DNA of 64,000 nt from an uncultured Spirochaetia bacterium. GTDB taxonomy: Bacteria; Spirochaetota; Spirochaetia; SZUA-6; Bin103. The notes beneath the pieces were generated by a model. It was not told where the DNA came from, made no database searches, and saw only the letters and a program-made list of their open reading frames with translations. The DNA is taken from assembly GCA_958296075.1 (NCBI GenBank), contig CATQHW010000003.1, positions 620,001 to 684,000 of the forward strand, read 5' to 3'. Within the stretch, counting starts at the first letter, position 1. Every line of letters begins with the position of its first letter. Positions 1-9,307 of the stretch are shown piece by piece. Both the position numbers and the translations under genes were made by a program.

Positions 1-3000
1 CTGACCACCGCCCTCGGCACGCAGCTCGTGAACGCGCTGTTCGTGCTCGACGAGCCGAGTATCGGCCTGCACCACCGCGACGTGGGCCGGCTGATCGGCG
101 TGTTGCACCGCCTGCGCGATGCCGGCAATACCCTCCTGGTCGTCGAGCACGACCCGGCGGTGATCCGCGCCGCCGACCACGTCGTCGATCTGGGGCCGGG
201 ACCGGGCCGCCGCGGCGGCCGCATCGAGTTCGCGGGCTCGGTCGCCGGGCTCGCCCGTTCCGATGCGCTGACCGGCCGCTACCTCAGCGGACGCCTGCAG
301 GTGGCGGGACTGGACGGGCGCCCGCCGGCCGAGCGCGGCCGGCTGCGGGTGCGCGGCGCTCGCGCCAACAACCTCAAGCGCATCGACGTCGACGTCCCGC
401 TGGGGGCGCTGGTCTGCCTTGCCGGGGTCTCCGGTTCCGGCAAGTCGACCCTGCTGAACGACATCCTGTTCCCGGCGGTGCGCCGCGCCAAGGGCCTGCC
501 GGCGGAGGCGCCGGGCGCCCACCGCGCCGTGCTGGGTTGCGACCGCCTGGCCGCGATCGAGTTGATCGATCAGAGCCCGATCGGCAAGTCGGCGCGCTCC
601 ACGCCGGCCAGCTACGTGAAGGCGCTCGACCCGATCCGCAAGATGTTCGCAGCAAAAGACTTGGCGCGCGGTCGCGGCTACACCGCCGGCACCTTCAGCT
701 TCAACACCGGCGATGGGCGCTGCCCGACCTGCAGCGGCGCCGGCTTCGAGCACGTCGAGATGCAGTTCCTCTCCGACGTCTACCTGCGGTGCGCGGACTG
801 CGACGGCCGCCGCTTCCGCCCGGAGGTGGAGGAGGTGCGCGTGCGCGGCCGATCGATCGCCGACGTGCTCGACATGACCGTCGGCGAGGCGCACGACGCC
901 TTCCCGGAGCCGGCCGTGCGAGCGGCCTTGCGGCCGCTGGCCGAGATGGGACTCGGTTACCTCACGTTGGGGCAGGCGGTGCCCACGCTGTCCGGCGGCG
1001 AGGCGCAGCGGCTGAAGATCGCCGGCCACCTGACCGGCGCCGCCGCGGCCGGCTCCGGCCGGCCGGGAGTCCTGTTCCTGATGGACGAGCCGACTACCGG
1101 CCTCCACTTCGCCGATATCGCGGTGCTGATCGACGCGCTGCGCAGTCTGGTGGCGGCCGGCCATTCGCTGATCGTGGTGGAACACAATCTGGACGTGCTG
1201 GCCGCCGCCGATCACCTCATCGAGCTCGGTCCCGAAGGCGGCGCAGCCGGCGGCCGGGTCGTCGCCGTCGGCGCGCCGGAAGAGATCGCCCGCGCCGGAC
1301 GCACCCCCACGGCGCTGGCGCTGCGCGACCGTGGCCGGACGCTGCCACCTGCCGGCGCGGCGGCGCAGCCGGCCGCCGCGGCGCCGCGCAGCGACGGCGC
1401 CATCCGCGTACGGGGCGCCCGCGAGCACAACCTGCGCGGCATCGACCTGGCCATCCCGCGCGATCGGTTCACGGTGGTCACCGGGGTCAGCGGCTCGGGC
1501 AAGAGCACGCTGGCCTTCGACGTGCTGTTCGCGGAGGGCCAGCGCCGCTACCTGGAGTCGCTGAACGCCTACGTCCGGCAGTTCGTGCAGCCAGCGGCCC
1601 GCCCCGATCTGGACGGGCTGTCCGGTATGCCGCCGGCGGTGGCGATCGAGCAGCGGACCAGCCGCGGCGGCCGCAAGAGCACGGTCGCCACGCTCACCGA
1701 GATATACCACTTCCTGAGGCTGCTGTACGTGCGGCTGGGCGTTCAGCGCTGTCCCGAGTGCGGCGTGGCGATCGAGCCGCAGAGCGCCGGCGCGATCGCC
1801 GCCGCCATCCTGGAGCGGTTCGCCGGCCGGCGGGCGATGGTCCTGGCGCCGCTGGTGAGCGCGCGCAAGGGCTACTACACCGACTTGGCTGCCTGGGCCG
1901 CCGGCAAGGGGTTCGCGGAGCTGATGGTCGACGGCCGGCTGCTGGCGACCGAGCCGTGGCCGCGCCTGGACCGCTTTCGCGAGCATGACATCGACGCGCC
2001 GATCGCCGCCATCGACGTCGATCGGCACGCCGCCGCGGCGGTGGAAGCGGCCGTGGCGCAGGCGCTGGAGTTCGGCCGCGGCGCCCTGTACGTCCGTGAG
2101 GTCCACGGCGGACGCGCCGGCGCTGCGCAGGTCTTCTCGACCAAACGCGCCTGCCCGAGCTGCCGGCGCAGCTTTCCCGAGCTCGACCCACGGCTGTTCT
2201 CCTTCAACTCCAAGCACGGCTGGTGTCCGGTGTGTTACGGAACCGGATTGGAGCTTCCCGGATTCGATGCCGAGCACTCCGGCGAGGAGGCGTGGTGGAA
2301 CGAGTCATGGGAGGGAGTGGAGGCGCCGTGCCGGGGCTGCGCCGGCCGGCGCCTGCGGCCGGAGGCGCTGGCGGTGACGCTGGGCGGCCGCTCGATCGAC
2401 GACCTGGGCGCCCTGGCCGTACAGGCGCTGCCGGCGGCGCTGCGCGCCCTGCCGTTCGATGACCGGCAGCAGTCGATCGCGCGCGACAGCGTCCGCGAGC
2501 TGCGCGCGCGCCTGGAGTTCCTCCAGCAGGTGGGGCTGGGTTATCTGGGGCTGGACCGCGCGGCGCCGACCCTGAGCGGCGGCGAGGCGCAGCGTATCCG
2601 GCTGGCGGCGCAGCTCGGATCAGAGCTCCGCGGCGTCTGCTACGTGCTGGACGAGCCGTCGATTGGCATGCACGCGCGCGACAACCATCTGCTGCTGGCC
2701 ACCTTGCGGCGACTGCAAGAGCGGGGCAATACCGTCGTCGTAGTGGAGCACGACGAGGAGACGATCCGCAGCGCCGACCACGTCGTCGACCTGGGTCCGG
2801 GCGGCGGCGCCGGCGGCGGCCGGGTGGTCGCGCACGGCAGCTTGGCCGAGGTGATGGCGACCGACGCTTCCACCACCGGCCGGATGCTGCGCGCCCCCGG
2901 CCGGCACCCGATCATCGCACGGCGCCGCGATCCCGATGCCGGCTGGCTGACCGTCAGGGAGGCGGCGCTGCACAACCTGCGCGGCATGGACGTGCGCGTC

Positions 3001-4002
3001 CCGCTGGCGGCGGTCACCTGCATCACCGGCGTGAGCGGCAGCGGCAAGAGCACGCTGGCGCGCCGGCTGCTGTTCGATCAGGTGCGCGAACGGCTGGCGG
3101 CGCGCGCGGCGCGCCGCTCCCGGCGCTCGCCGCGCGCCACGTGGATCGGCTGCCGATCGATCGAGGGGTGGGAGGCGCTGCGCCGCGCCCTGCAGGTCGA
3201 CCAGACGCCGATCGGCAGGACGCCGCGCTCCTGCCCGGCCACCTACGTGGGAGTCTGGGACGAGGTGCGCGCCCTGTTCGCCGCCGCTACCGAGGCGCGC
3301 ATCCGCGGCTATGGCGCCGGCCGCTTTTCCTTCAACGTCGAGGGCGGCCGGTGCGTTGAGTGCGCAGGCCAGGGGGTAAAGAAGCTGGAGATGAGCTTCC
3401 TGCCGGACGTGGCGATCCGCTGCGAGGCGTGCGGCGGCGCCCGCTTCGATCAGGAGACGCTGGCGGTGCGCGTGCACGATCGATCGGTTGCCGACGTGCT
3501 GGCGCTCGACGCGGCGGCGGCGGCCGAGGTGTTCGCCGCCTACCCGCGCATCGCGCCGACCCTACGCCTGTTGGTGGAGGTGGGGCTGGGGTATCTGAAG
3601 CTGGGGCAGCCCAGCCCGACGCTGAGCGGCGGCGAGGCGCAACGCATCAAGTTGGTCGCCGAGCTGGCCAAGCGCGCGCCGGGGGCCGGCGCCGACGTTG
3701 CCGGCGCCGGCGGAACGCTCTACGTCCTGGACGAGCCGACGATCGGCCTGCACATGGCCGACGTCGACCGGCTCACGCGCGTGCTGCATCGCCTGGCCGA
3801 CCGCGGCGACACGGTGGTGGTGATCGAGCACAACCTCGACGTGATCGCCGAGGCCGACCACGTCATCGACCTCGGCCCCGACGCCGGCGACGCCGGCGGC
3901 CGCGTGGTGGCGCAGGGGCCGCCGCAGCGGGTGGCGGCGGTGCGCCGCGGATCACGCACGGCGCCGGTGCTCGCCAGCTTCCTGCGCGAGCGCGCCGCCT
4001 GA
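1..4002 (+). CDS. uvrA: Tandem-duplicated excinuclease subunit UvrA (5' end outside window)
   Basis: Damage-recognition ATPase of nucleotide excision repair; works with UvrB and UvrC. The reading frame is open from base 1, so the gene begins upstream. What is visible is one and a half UvrA units in one polypeptide. It opens at the Walker B of ABC domain I ([12 protein letters not shown]) of a first unit, then has that unit's domain II (Walker [14 protein letters not shown]...CADC zinc module, [10 protein letters not shown] signature, MDEPTTGLH). A complete second UvrA follows: [25 protein letters not shown]...CPVC zinc module, [19 protein letters not shown], a second Walker A, CVEC...[23 protein letters not shown]. 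All nucleotide-binding and zinc motifs seen are intact. Such double-length UvrA is known, for example about 1,800 residues in Chlamydia. A run-on of two genes is excluded because the frame is continuous. Ends 13 bp from a convergent gene. Confidence 0.95.
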   Translation: MTTALGTQLVNALFVLDEPSIGLHHRDVGRLIGVLHRLRDAGNTLLVVEHDPAVIRAADHVVDLGPGPGRRGGRIEFAGSVAGLARSDALTGRYLSGRLQVAGLDGRPPAERGRLRVRGARANNLKRIDVDVPLGALVCLAGVSGSGKSTLLNDILFPAVRRAKGLPAEAPGAHRAVLGCDRLAAIELIDQSPIGKSARSTPASYVKALDPIRKMFAAKDLARGRGYTAGTFSFNTGDGRCPTCSGAGFEHVEMQFLSDVYLRCADCDGRRFRPEVEEVRVRGRSIADVLDMTVGEAHDAFPEPAVRAALRPLAEMGLGYLTLGQAVPTLSGGEAQRLKIAGHLTGAAAAGSGRPGVLFLMDEPTTGLHFADIAVLIDALRSLVAAGHSLIVVEHNLDVLAAADHLIELGPEGGAAGGRVVAVGAPEEIARAGRTPTALALRDRGRTLPPAGAAAQPAAAAPRSDGAIRVRGAREHNLRGIDLAIPRDRFTVVTGVSGSGKSTLAFDVLFAEGQRRYLESLNAYVRQFVQPAARPDLDGLSGMPPAVAIEQRTSRGGRKSTVATLTEIYHFLRLLYVRLGVQRCPECGVAIEPQSAGAIAAAILERFAGRRAMVLAPLVSARKGYYTDLAAWAAGKGFAELMVDGRLLATEPWPRLDRFREHDIDAPIAAIDVDRHAAAAVEAAVAQALEFGRGALYVREVHGGRAGAAQVFSTKRACPSCRRSFPELDPRLFSFNSKHGWCPVCYGTGLELPGFDAEHSGEEAWWNESWEGVEAPCRGCAGRRLRPEALAVTLGGRSIDDLGALAVQALPAALRALPFDDRQQSIARDSVRELRARLEFLQQVGLGYLGLDRAAPTLSGGEAQRIRLAAQLGSELRGVCYVLDEPSIGMHARDNHLLLATLRRLQERGNTVVVVEHDEETIRSADHVVDLGPGGGAGGGRVVAHGSLAEVMATDASTTGRMLRAPGRHPIIARRRDPDAGWLTVREAALHNLRGMDVRVPLAAVTCITGVSGSGKSTLARRLLFDQVRERLAARAARRSRRSPRATWIGCRSIEGWEALRRALQVDQTPIGRTPRSCPATYVGVWDEVRALFAAATEARIRGYGAGRFSFNVEGGRCVECAGQGVKKLEMSFLPDVAIRCEACGGARFDQETLAVRVHDRSVADVLALDAAAAAEVFAAYPRIAPTLRLLVEVGLGYLKLGQPSPTLSGGEAQRIKLVAELAKRAPGAGADVAGAGGTLYVLDEPTIGLHMADVDRLTRVLHRLADRGDTVVVIEHNLDVIAEADHVIDLGPDAGDAGGRVVAQGPPQRVAAVRRGSRTAPVLASFLRERAA

Positions 4003-4015
4003 CCCGACCGCCGCC

Positions 4016-4927
4016 TCAGCCGCCGCGGCTGAGGTCGCCGTGCACGTCGCCGTGCACGTTCGGCCGCGCCGCCTGGCCCCACGGCATCGGCATGGTCGGC
4101 GGCGCCGCGTGGTGGTCGCCGCGCGGCGGCTTCGGGCGGGCCCGGAACTCGGTGATCATCCGCGCCAACTGCCGCGCCGCCTCGCGCACGGCGCGCTCGC
4201 CCTTCTCCCTGGTGGCCAGCGTGGCCTCGCCAAGCACCCCGGTATCGCTGTAGGAGGCGGTCCAGGAGGTCACGTTGCCCGGCCCGTGGCCGAACAGATC
4301 GGTGTAGTAGAAGTCCGAGCCGTAGCGGTGATACGCGATCTCGCCGTCGGCGATCAGCTCCGTGCGCACGTCGTCCTCGGCCAGATACAGGTAGACCGAG
4401 GTCTCCAGCTCGCAGGCGTGGGCGATGCCGCCGGGAAAGCGGCTCTCGCGCCAACTCGGAAGGAAATCGGGGTCTACCGACAGGAGCTGCCACCACGAGC
4501 AGGCGGCGCACTCGGCGTCGGTCTCCAGGTTCACCCGGCGCGCGGCCAGGTCCAGATTGGGCGCGTTGGAGCCGTGGCCGTTGAGGAACACGATCTTCTT
4601 GAAACCGTGGTAGGCCAGGCTTGCGCCGATGTCGACGATGCACTTGATGAAGTGCTCCCAGTGGATGTTGGTGGTGCCGGGGAAGTCCATCACGTGAGCG
4701 GCGTAGCCGTGCACGAACGGATGCATCACCAGGACCTGGTCGGGAATCTGCCGCGCGGCCGCCTCGGCGACGCCGCACGGGCACACCACGTCCACGTCCA
4801 GCGGCAGATGGGGCCCGTGCTGCTCGGTCGACCCGACCGGGCAGACCACCACCCGCTCCTGCTTCACCGCCTCATTGATCTCCGGCCAGGTCAGCTTCTC
4901 GTAGCGCCACGACTCAGATCGTGCCAT
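4016..4927 (-). CDS. Creatininase-family amidohydrolase
   Basis: 303 residues. Metal-dependent amidohydrolase of the creatininase/MftE/FAPy-deformylase superfamily. The metal-binding motifs are present in order: [15 protein letters not shown] (Glu, His and Asp ligands), NGHGSN (His) and a downstream CELETS (Glu). Length is usual for the family. The exact substrate cannot be read from sequence; relatives act on creatinine, formamidopyrimidines or peptide-derived cofactors. The ATG is preceded by a near-perfect ribosome binding site (AAGGAGGAA at 4930-4938), which fixes the start. The first codons overlap the 3' end of glnS by 14 bp, so it is the last gene of the O-methyltransferase-glnS operon. 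The C-terminal tail of about 30 residues is rich in Pro, Gly and His and is probably disordered. Confidence 0.9.
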   Translation of the reverse strand: MARSESWRYEKLTWPEINEAVKQERVVVCPVGSTEQHGPHLPLDVDVVCPCGVAEAAARQIPDQVLVMHPFVHGYAAHVMDFPGTTNIHWEHFIKCIVDIGASLAYHGFKKIVFLNGHGSNAPNLDLAARRVNLETDAECAACSWWQLLSVDPDFLPSWRESRFPGGIAHACELETSVYLYLAEDDVRTELIADGEIAYHRYGSDFYYTDLFGHGPGNVTSWTASYSDTGVLGEATLATREKGERAVREAARQLARMITEFRARPKPPRGDHHAAPPTMPMPWGQAARPNVHGDVHGDLSRGG

Positions 4928-6641
4928 CGGTTCCTCCTTGCGCCCGCTCGATCCTGGCCCAGGTATCGCGCAGGCCGATGGTGCGGTTGAAGACCGGCCG
5001 GCCCGGCGCCGCGTCGCGCGCGTCCGGACAGAAATAGCCGGTGCGGATGAACTGCACCGGCACGGACGGCTCCGCCTCGGCCAATCCCGGCTCCAGTTTG
5101 CAGCCGGTGAGCACCCGCAGGGCGTCGGGGTTGAGGTGGTCGCGCCAATCCTCGCCCTCGGCCAGGTCGTTCATGTCGGCCTTGGTGAACAGCCGGTCGT
5201 ACAGGCGCACCTCGGCGTCCAGCGCGTGCGCGGCGGAGACCCAGTGCAGGGTGCCGCGCACCTTGCGTCCGTCGGCGGTGCCGCCCCCGCGCGAGGCGGG
5301 ATCGTAGGTGCAGCGCAGCTCCGCCGGGCGGCCTTGCGCGTCGCGGACCACCTCGTCGCAGGTGACGTAGTAGGCGTGCTTGAGCCGCACTTCGCGCCCG
5401 ACCGCCAGCCGGAACCACTTGCGCGGCGGATCGTCCCGGAAGTCGCCGCGCTCGACGTACAGATCGCCGCTGAACGGCACCTGCCGGGTGCCGGCCGACG
5501 GGTCCTCGGGGTTGTTCTCGCACTCGACCAGCTCCACCTGCCCGGCCGGGTAGTTGGTGATGACCAGCCGGATCGGGTCCAGCACGCCCATGACGCGCTG
5601 CGCCGTGCGGTTGAGGTGCTCGCGCAGCACGTGTTCGAACATCTCGATCTGCACCAGCACGTGGGTCTTGCTCAGGCCCACGGCGGTGGCGAAGCGGCGC
5701 AGCGCCGCCGGCGGCACGCCGCGCCGGCGCAGCGCGGCGATGGTCGGCAGGCGCGGATCGTCCCAGCCGGTGACGTCGCCGGCCTGCACCATCTTCTTGA
5801 GGCGGCGCTTGCCGGTCATGGTGTGCGAAAGGTACAGGTGGTTGTACTCGATCTGGCGTGATGGAAAGATGCCGAGCGCCGCGATGAACCAGTCGTACAG
5901 CGGCCGGTGCGGCTCGTATTCCAGCGTGCACAGGGAGTGCGTGACCCCCTCGATCGAGTCGGATTGGCCGTGCGCCCAGTCGTAGGTGGGGTAGATGCAC
6001 CAGCGGTCGCCGGTGCGGTGGTGCGCGGTGCGCATGATGCGGTACATCACCGGGTCGCGCAGGTAGACGTTGGGCGCCGCCATGTCGATCTTGGCGCGCA
6101 GCACGCAGGCGCCCTCCTCGAACTCGCCGGCGCGCATGCGGCGGAACAGGTCCAGGTTCTCCGCCACCGAGCGCGTGCGGTACGGGCTGTCGCGGCCGGC
6201 CGCCTGCGCGACGCCGCGGTAGGCGATGATTTCCTCCGCGCTCAGGTGGTCGACGTATGCCTTGCCGGCTTCGATGAGCTGGACGGCCAGCTCGTAGAGC
6301 CGCTCGAAGTAGTCGGAGGCGTAGTACTCGCGCGGTTCCCAGTCGAAGCCCAGCCAGCGGATGTCGGTCTTGATCTGCTCGACGTACTGGGTCTCCTCCC
6401 GTTCGGGGTTGGTGTCGTCGTAGCGCAGCGCGCACGTGCCGCCGAACTCGGCGGCAACGCCGAAGTTGACGCAGATCGCCTTGACGTGGCCGACGTGCAG
6501 GTAGCCGGACGGCTCCGGCGGGAAGCGGGTCTGCACCCGGCCGCCGTAGCGGCCGGCGTCCACGTCGCGCTTGACCGCGGCGCGCACGAAGTCCGCACCG
6601 GTGGGAGCGGTCGCCGGTCTGCCGGCGGCCGGGCGGCTCAC
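4914..6641 (-). CDS. glnS: Glutaminyl-tRNA synthetase
   Basis: 575 residues, close to E. coli GlnRS (554). Class I aminoacyl-tRNA synthetase that charges tRNA-Gln directly with glutamine. The Rossmann domain carries [12 protein letters not shown] (the HIGH motif, about residues 42-52) and a KMSKS-equivalent TGKRRLKKM followed by GWDDPRLPT. The TGKR variant also occurs in other bacterial GlnRS. The C-terminal part is the beta-barrel anticodon-binding region. The reading frame is open far upstream, but the sensible start is the GTG whose sequence overlaps the stop of the upstream O-methyltransferase (GTGA), giving the normal length and an N-terminus just before the conserved core. Presence of GlnRS implies the cell does not depend on the amidotransferase route for Gln-tRNA. 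Confidence 0.95.
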   Translation of the reverse strand: MSRPAAGRPATAPTGADFVRAAVKRDVDAGRYGGRVQTRFPPEPSGYLHVGHVKAICVNFGVAAEFGGTCALRYDDTNPEREETQYVEQIKTDIRWLGFDWEPREYYASDYFERLYELAVQLIEAGKAYVDHLSAEEIIAYRGVAQAAGRDSPYRTRSVAENLDLFRRMRAGEFEEGACVLRAKIDMAAPNVYLRDPVMYRIMRTAHHRTGDRWCIYPTYDWAHGQSDSIEGVTHSLCTLEYEPHRPLYDWFIAALGIFPSRQIEYNHLYLSHTMTGKRRLKKMVQAGDVTGWDDPRLPTIAALRRRGVPPAALRRFATAVGLSKTHVLVQIEMFEHVLREHLNRTAQRVMGVLDPIRLVITNYPAGQVELVECENNPEDPSAGTRQVPFSGDLYVERGDFRDDPPRKWFRLAVGREVRLKHAYYVTCDEVVRDAQGRPAELRCTYDPASRGGGTADGRKVRGTLHWVSAAHALDAEVRLYDRLFTKADMNDLAEGEDWRDHLNPDALRVLTGCKLEPGLAEAEPSVPVQFIRTGYFCPDARDAAPGRPVFNRTIGLRDTWARIERAQGGTDGTI

Positions 6642-7279
6642 GACGGGGACCGGTAGGCGACGATCAGCCCGTCGCGGATCGGCACCAGGGAGACGGTCCA
6701 GCCGCGATCGGCGGTGATCAGGCCGGTGAAGCGCCGGACCCCTTCGGTGTCCGCGGAGCGGTCGGCGTCGTCGAAGATACGCCCGCTCCACAGCATGTTG
6801 TCGATGATCAGGACGCCGCCGGGCCGCAGCTTCCGTTCGATCACCGGCAGCGAGTCCGGGTAGAGGCGCTTGTCGATGTCGTTGAAGATCACGTCGTACG
6901 GGCCTTCGGCTTCGCTCAGGGCGGCGACCGCCTCGCCCACGTGGTAGCGGACGATGTCGTCGTAGCCGAGCGCCGACAGATGCCGGCGGGCGCGCGCGGA
7001 CAGGTCTGCGTCCCAGACGACGTGGTGCACGGTGCCGCCGCCGTTCTCCTGGACGGCGCGCGCGAACCAGGCGGTCGAGTAGCCGAACCCGGAGCCCATC
7101 TCGAAGACCGAGCGGGCGCCGGTCATGCGCGTGATCTGGTAGCAGAGCTGGCCGGAGGCCGGTCCGACGATCGGAAAGCCGATCCGCCGGGCATGCTCCT
7201 CCATCCTGGCGAGCTCGGCGGGGCGTGGCGGAACGAGGTCGTCGAGGTAGCGGCCTGCCTCGGGAGCGATCAGGTCCAT
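6638..7279 (-). CDS. SAM-dependent O-methyltransferase (catechol/caffeoyl-CoA type)
   Basis: 213 residues from the ATG followed by [10 protein letters not shown]; the upstream extension to about 7393 lacks similarity and is probably untranslated leader. A Shine-Dalgarno-like GGGGAGGA lies 7-8 bases before this ATG. The fold is the class I methyltransferase of family 3: glycine-rich SAM motif [12 protein letters not shown], acidic motif FNDIDK for metal/SAM, and [10 protein letters not shown] near the usual active-site metal ligands. Family members methylate catechol-like hydroxyls with a divalent metal; the substrate here is unknown. First gene of a three-gene operon with glnS and the creatininase-like gene. 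Confidence 0.88.
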   Translation of the reverse strand: MDLIAPEAGRYLDDLVPPRPAELARMEEHARRIGFPIVGPASGQLCYQITRMTGARSVFEMGSGFGYSTAWFARAVQENGGGTVHHVVWDADLSARARRHLSALGYDDIVRYHVGEAVAALSEAEGPYDVIFNDIDKRLYPDSLPVIERKLRPGGVLIIDNMLWSGRIFDDADRSADTEGVRRFTGLITADRGWTVSLVPIRDGLIVAYRSPS

Positions 7280-7408
7280 GCGCGATCCTCCCCGCTCGGC
7301 GCGCGGCGCGCAAGCCGCACCGATCGCCAGCGTGGCTGCCTGCTGCGCCGAACGGTTGAAGCAGCAGCGCCGGAAGGCCGTCTTCCTGTTCAACGGTGTT
7401 CTCGTCGG

Positions 7409-7429
7409 CGAGCGCCGTTCTGGCGCTCG
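7409..7429. repeat. 8-bp perfect inverted repeat
   Basis: CGAGCGCC and GGCGCTCG separated by 5 bases, in the gap between the O-methyltransferase start and the small ORF at 7554. No T-run follows on either strand, so it is not a good intrinsic terminator. It could be a leader hairpin of the minus-strand operon. The rest of 7280-7553 shows nothing convincing. Confidence 0.4.
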
Positions 7430-7553
7430 TGGAGGTATTTGAGCGCCGAGTTATCCGGGAGTATCGTCGGCAGGGTGCTTCGTTCGGTGACAGGTTGGCG
7501 CCGGTGGCGGTGGCACCGGCGGCCTTGATGGCCGTGATGGGGGTAGCGCGGGA

Positions 7554-7718
7554 ATGATGGGGGGCGTCGCTGCATACTTGCAGCGCTGGCGCGATGAGCG
7601 CCTTATCGAACGCGGCCGTGTCGAGGAGCGGGCGAGGTGGGAGGAGCGAGAGGGGCGTATCGCCGAATCCGGCAAGGCGTCTCCTCCGCCGCCGATCGAG
7701 GACGACGGCGACCGTTGA
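7554..7718 (+). CDS. Small charged hypothetical protein (54 aa)
   Basis: 54 residues, starting with two consecutive ATG codons (7554 or 7557). The centre is strongly charged and probably helical or coiled-coil ([16 protein letters not shown]), ending in a Pro-rich acidic tail (SPPPPIEDD). No known domain is recognised. Its TGA overlaps the TTG that begins the decayed methyltransferase (TTGA), so the two were translationally coupled. A weak purine stretch precedes the start. It may be an accessory or specificity partner of the methyltransferase, but that is only positional. Confidence 0.5.
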   Translation: MMGGVAAYLQRWRDERLIERGRVEERARWEEREGRIAESGKASPPPPIEDDGDR

Positions 7719-8275
7719 ATCCCACACTGCATGCGGGACGGGCCGAGGACGCGTATGGCGACTGGAACGCACCTGACCTCATCATGTCGGACGGTGCGTA
7801 CGGCGTCGGCGGCTTCCCGGGCGATCCCCGCACCGCGGAGCGGCTGCACGACTGGTACGCTCGTCATGTTGAGATCTGGTCGAAGCGAGCCCACCCGGCG
7901 ACGACGCTCTGGTTCTGGAACACGGAGATCAGGTTGGGCGACGGTGCATCCGATGCTCGCTGCCAACGGCTGGGAATACGTGCAGACGATCGTGTGGGAC
8001 AAGGGCATGCGGGGTACGAAATGCGGCCACTCGCAAGTACCTCACGCAGGACTGGCTCTGGTACTTTCCTCCCGCCGAGATGATGGCGCGTCTGGCGGCG
8101 TACGCAAACGAGCATGGCGCCCCGGCCGGCCGGCCGTACTACTCGCTGGACGGCAAACGTCCGGTGACCGCAGCGGAATGGTCACGGCTCAGGCACCCGT
8201 GGAACCATGAGCACGGCTTGACGAACGTATGTTCGCACCCGCCGCTCAATGGAGTGGAACGCTACCGGGGAAACG
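7715..8275 (+). pseudogene. Decayed site-specific DNA methyltransferase
   Basis: Reads as an amino-methyltransferase in three frames. Frame 1 (7715 to about 7930) has the catalytic DPPY-type motif as SDGAYGVGGFPGD, then HDWYARHVEIW and TTLWFWNTEI. One extra base (A at 7931) moves it to a second frame, WATVHPMLAANGWEY and QTIVWDKGM, up to about 8010. A third frame starts there with AATRKYLTQDWLWYFPP and continues through PYYSLDGKRPVTAAEW and WNHEHGLTNVCSHPPL. The jump from WDKGM straight to the TRKYL block suggests that the middle of the gene has been deleted. Intact relatives (recalled family knowledge) are N4/N6 DNA methyltransferases, often orphan or in restriction modules. With a frameshift and a deletion it cannot be active. 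Confidence 0.8.
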
Positions 8276-8338
8276 GGCGCCGGGCCGCGCCTCGAGCTTG
8301 CAACGTGATCGAGAGCATGTCCCGGCGCCGTCCGGGTG

Positions 8339-9103
8339 TCAGTCCATGCGCATGCCGCCGTTGACGGCGATGGTGCTGCCGGTGACGTAGGAGGCCGCCT
8401 CCGAGGCCAGGAACAGCGCCACGCCGGCGCAGTCGGCGGGCCGGCCGAGCCGCTTGGCGGCGGTGGTCAGGCGCAGCGCCTCCAGGTTTTCCGGCGTATT
8501 GATGCGGTCGTGGATGGCCGTGAGGATCACGCCGGGGGCCACGGCGTTGACGGTGATGCCGGCCGCGCCGAGCTCCTTGGCCAAGCTGCGGGTCATCGCC
8601 TCCAGGCCGCCCTTGGCGGCCACGTAAGCGGTAGCGCCGCCCCCGCCGCCGGTATGGGCCGAGATCGACGAGACGTTGATGATCCTGCCCCAGCCGCGCT
8701 CGCGCATGGCGGGGGCCAGCAGGCGGCACGTCAGCATCGCCGCGGTCAGGTCGAGCGCCAGGGTTTCGTGCCAAGCGGCAAGCGGCGCCTCCAGCAGCGG
8801 CCGCGGGTCGAGCACGTCGCCGGCGTTGTTGACCAGGATGTCGATCGGTCCGCCCAGCCGCTCGGCGGCCTCCGTGCAGAGATGCTCTACCTGCCGCGAA
8901 TCGCACAGGTCGGCGGCGATCGCCGCCACCGGCGCTCCGGCGGCGCGTGCGGTCACCTCGCGGGCGGCGGCGGCGCTGGAGCGGTAGCCGATCGCCACCG
9001 CGGCGCCGTTGTCGATGAACGCCTCGCTGATGGCGCGGCCGATGCCGGTGGCGCCGCCGGTCACCAGCGCGCTGCGGCCGCGCAGGTCGACGTGCAGATT
9101 CAT
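8339..9103 (-). CDS. SDR-family NAD(P)-dependent oxidoreductase
   Basis: 254 residues, the classical short-chain dehydrogenase/reductase length. Rossmann cofactor motif TGGATGIG near the N-terminus, NNAG motif, catalytic Ser in NVSSISAHTGG and Tyr-x3-Lys in AYVAAKG; the C-terminus ends GSTIAVNGGMRMD, typical of FabG-like SDRs. The start chosen is the ATG preceded by AAGGAG at the ideal distance; an upstream in-frame start exists but adds 25 residues without similarity. It could reduce a ketoacyl, sugar or alcohol substrate. Nothing next to it indicates a pathway: it stands alone, convergent with the decayed methyltransferase and divergent from the helicase operon. Confidence 0.92.
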   Translation of the reverse strand: MNLHVDLRGRSALVTGGATGIGRAISEAFIDNGAAVAIGYRSSAAAAREVTARAAGAPVAAIAADLCDSRQVEHLCTEAAERLGGPIDILVNNAGDVLDPRPLLEAPLAAWHETLALDLTAAMLTCRLLAPAMRERGWGRIINVSSISAHTGGGGGATAYVAAKGGLEAMTRSLAKELGAAGITVNAVAPGVILTAIHDRINTPENLEALRLTTAAKRLGRPADCAGVALFLASEAASYVTGSTIAVNGGMRMD

Positions 9104-9294
9104 CGCGTTCTCCTTCACCCGTCGGTACGGGTCCGCCGCGTCGCGCGGCCCGTAGCCCAGGTAGTTTGAGCCCGGCATTGCCAGGAACGCGATGGAAACA
9201 GTACTCGATCGCCCTGCCGGCCGAGTACGGCGGCCGCGCTCAGGTCCCGGCGGTAGAGCGCGCGGCGGCGGTCGCGGTACCGCCGTCAGACCCG

Positions 9295-9300
9295 TAGAAT
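9295..9300 (+). promoter_or_regulatory. -10-like hexamer of a probable leaderless promoter
   Basis: TAGAAT lies 7 bases before the ATG of the helicase operon, the spacing expected if transcription begins at the start codon. No ribosome binding site is visible in front of the ATG. The remaining 9104-9294 gap shows no other clear signal. Confidence 0.4.
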
Positions 9301-9307
9301 CGGGCGA

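Noticed and set aside
4914..7772. A 952-residue open frame covering glnS and the O-methyltransferase region
   Set aside because: The part upstream of 6641 runs against the O-methyltransferase codons in another frame and has no similarity; GlnRS has the normal length from the GTG at 6641.
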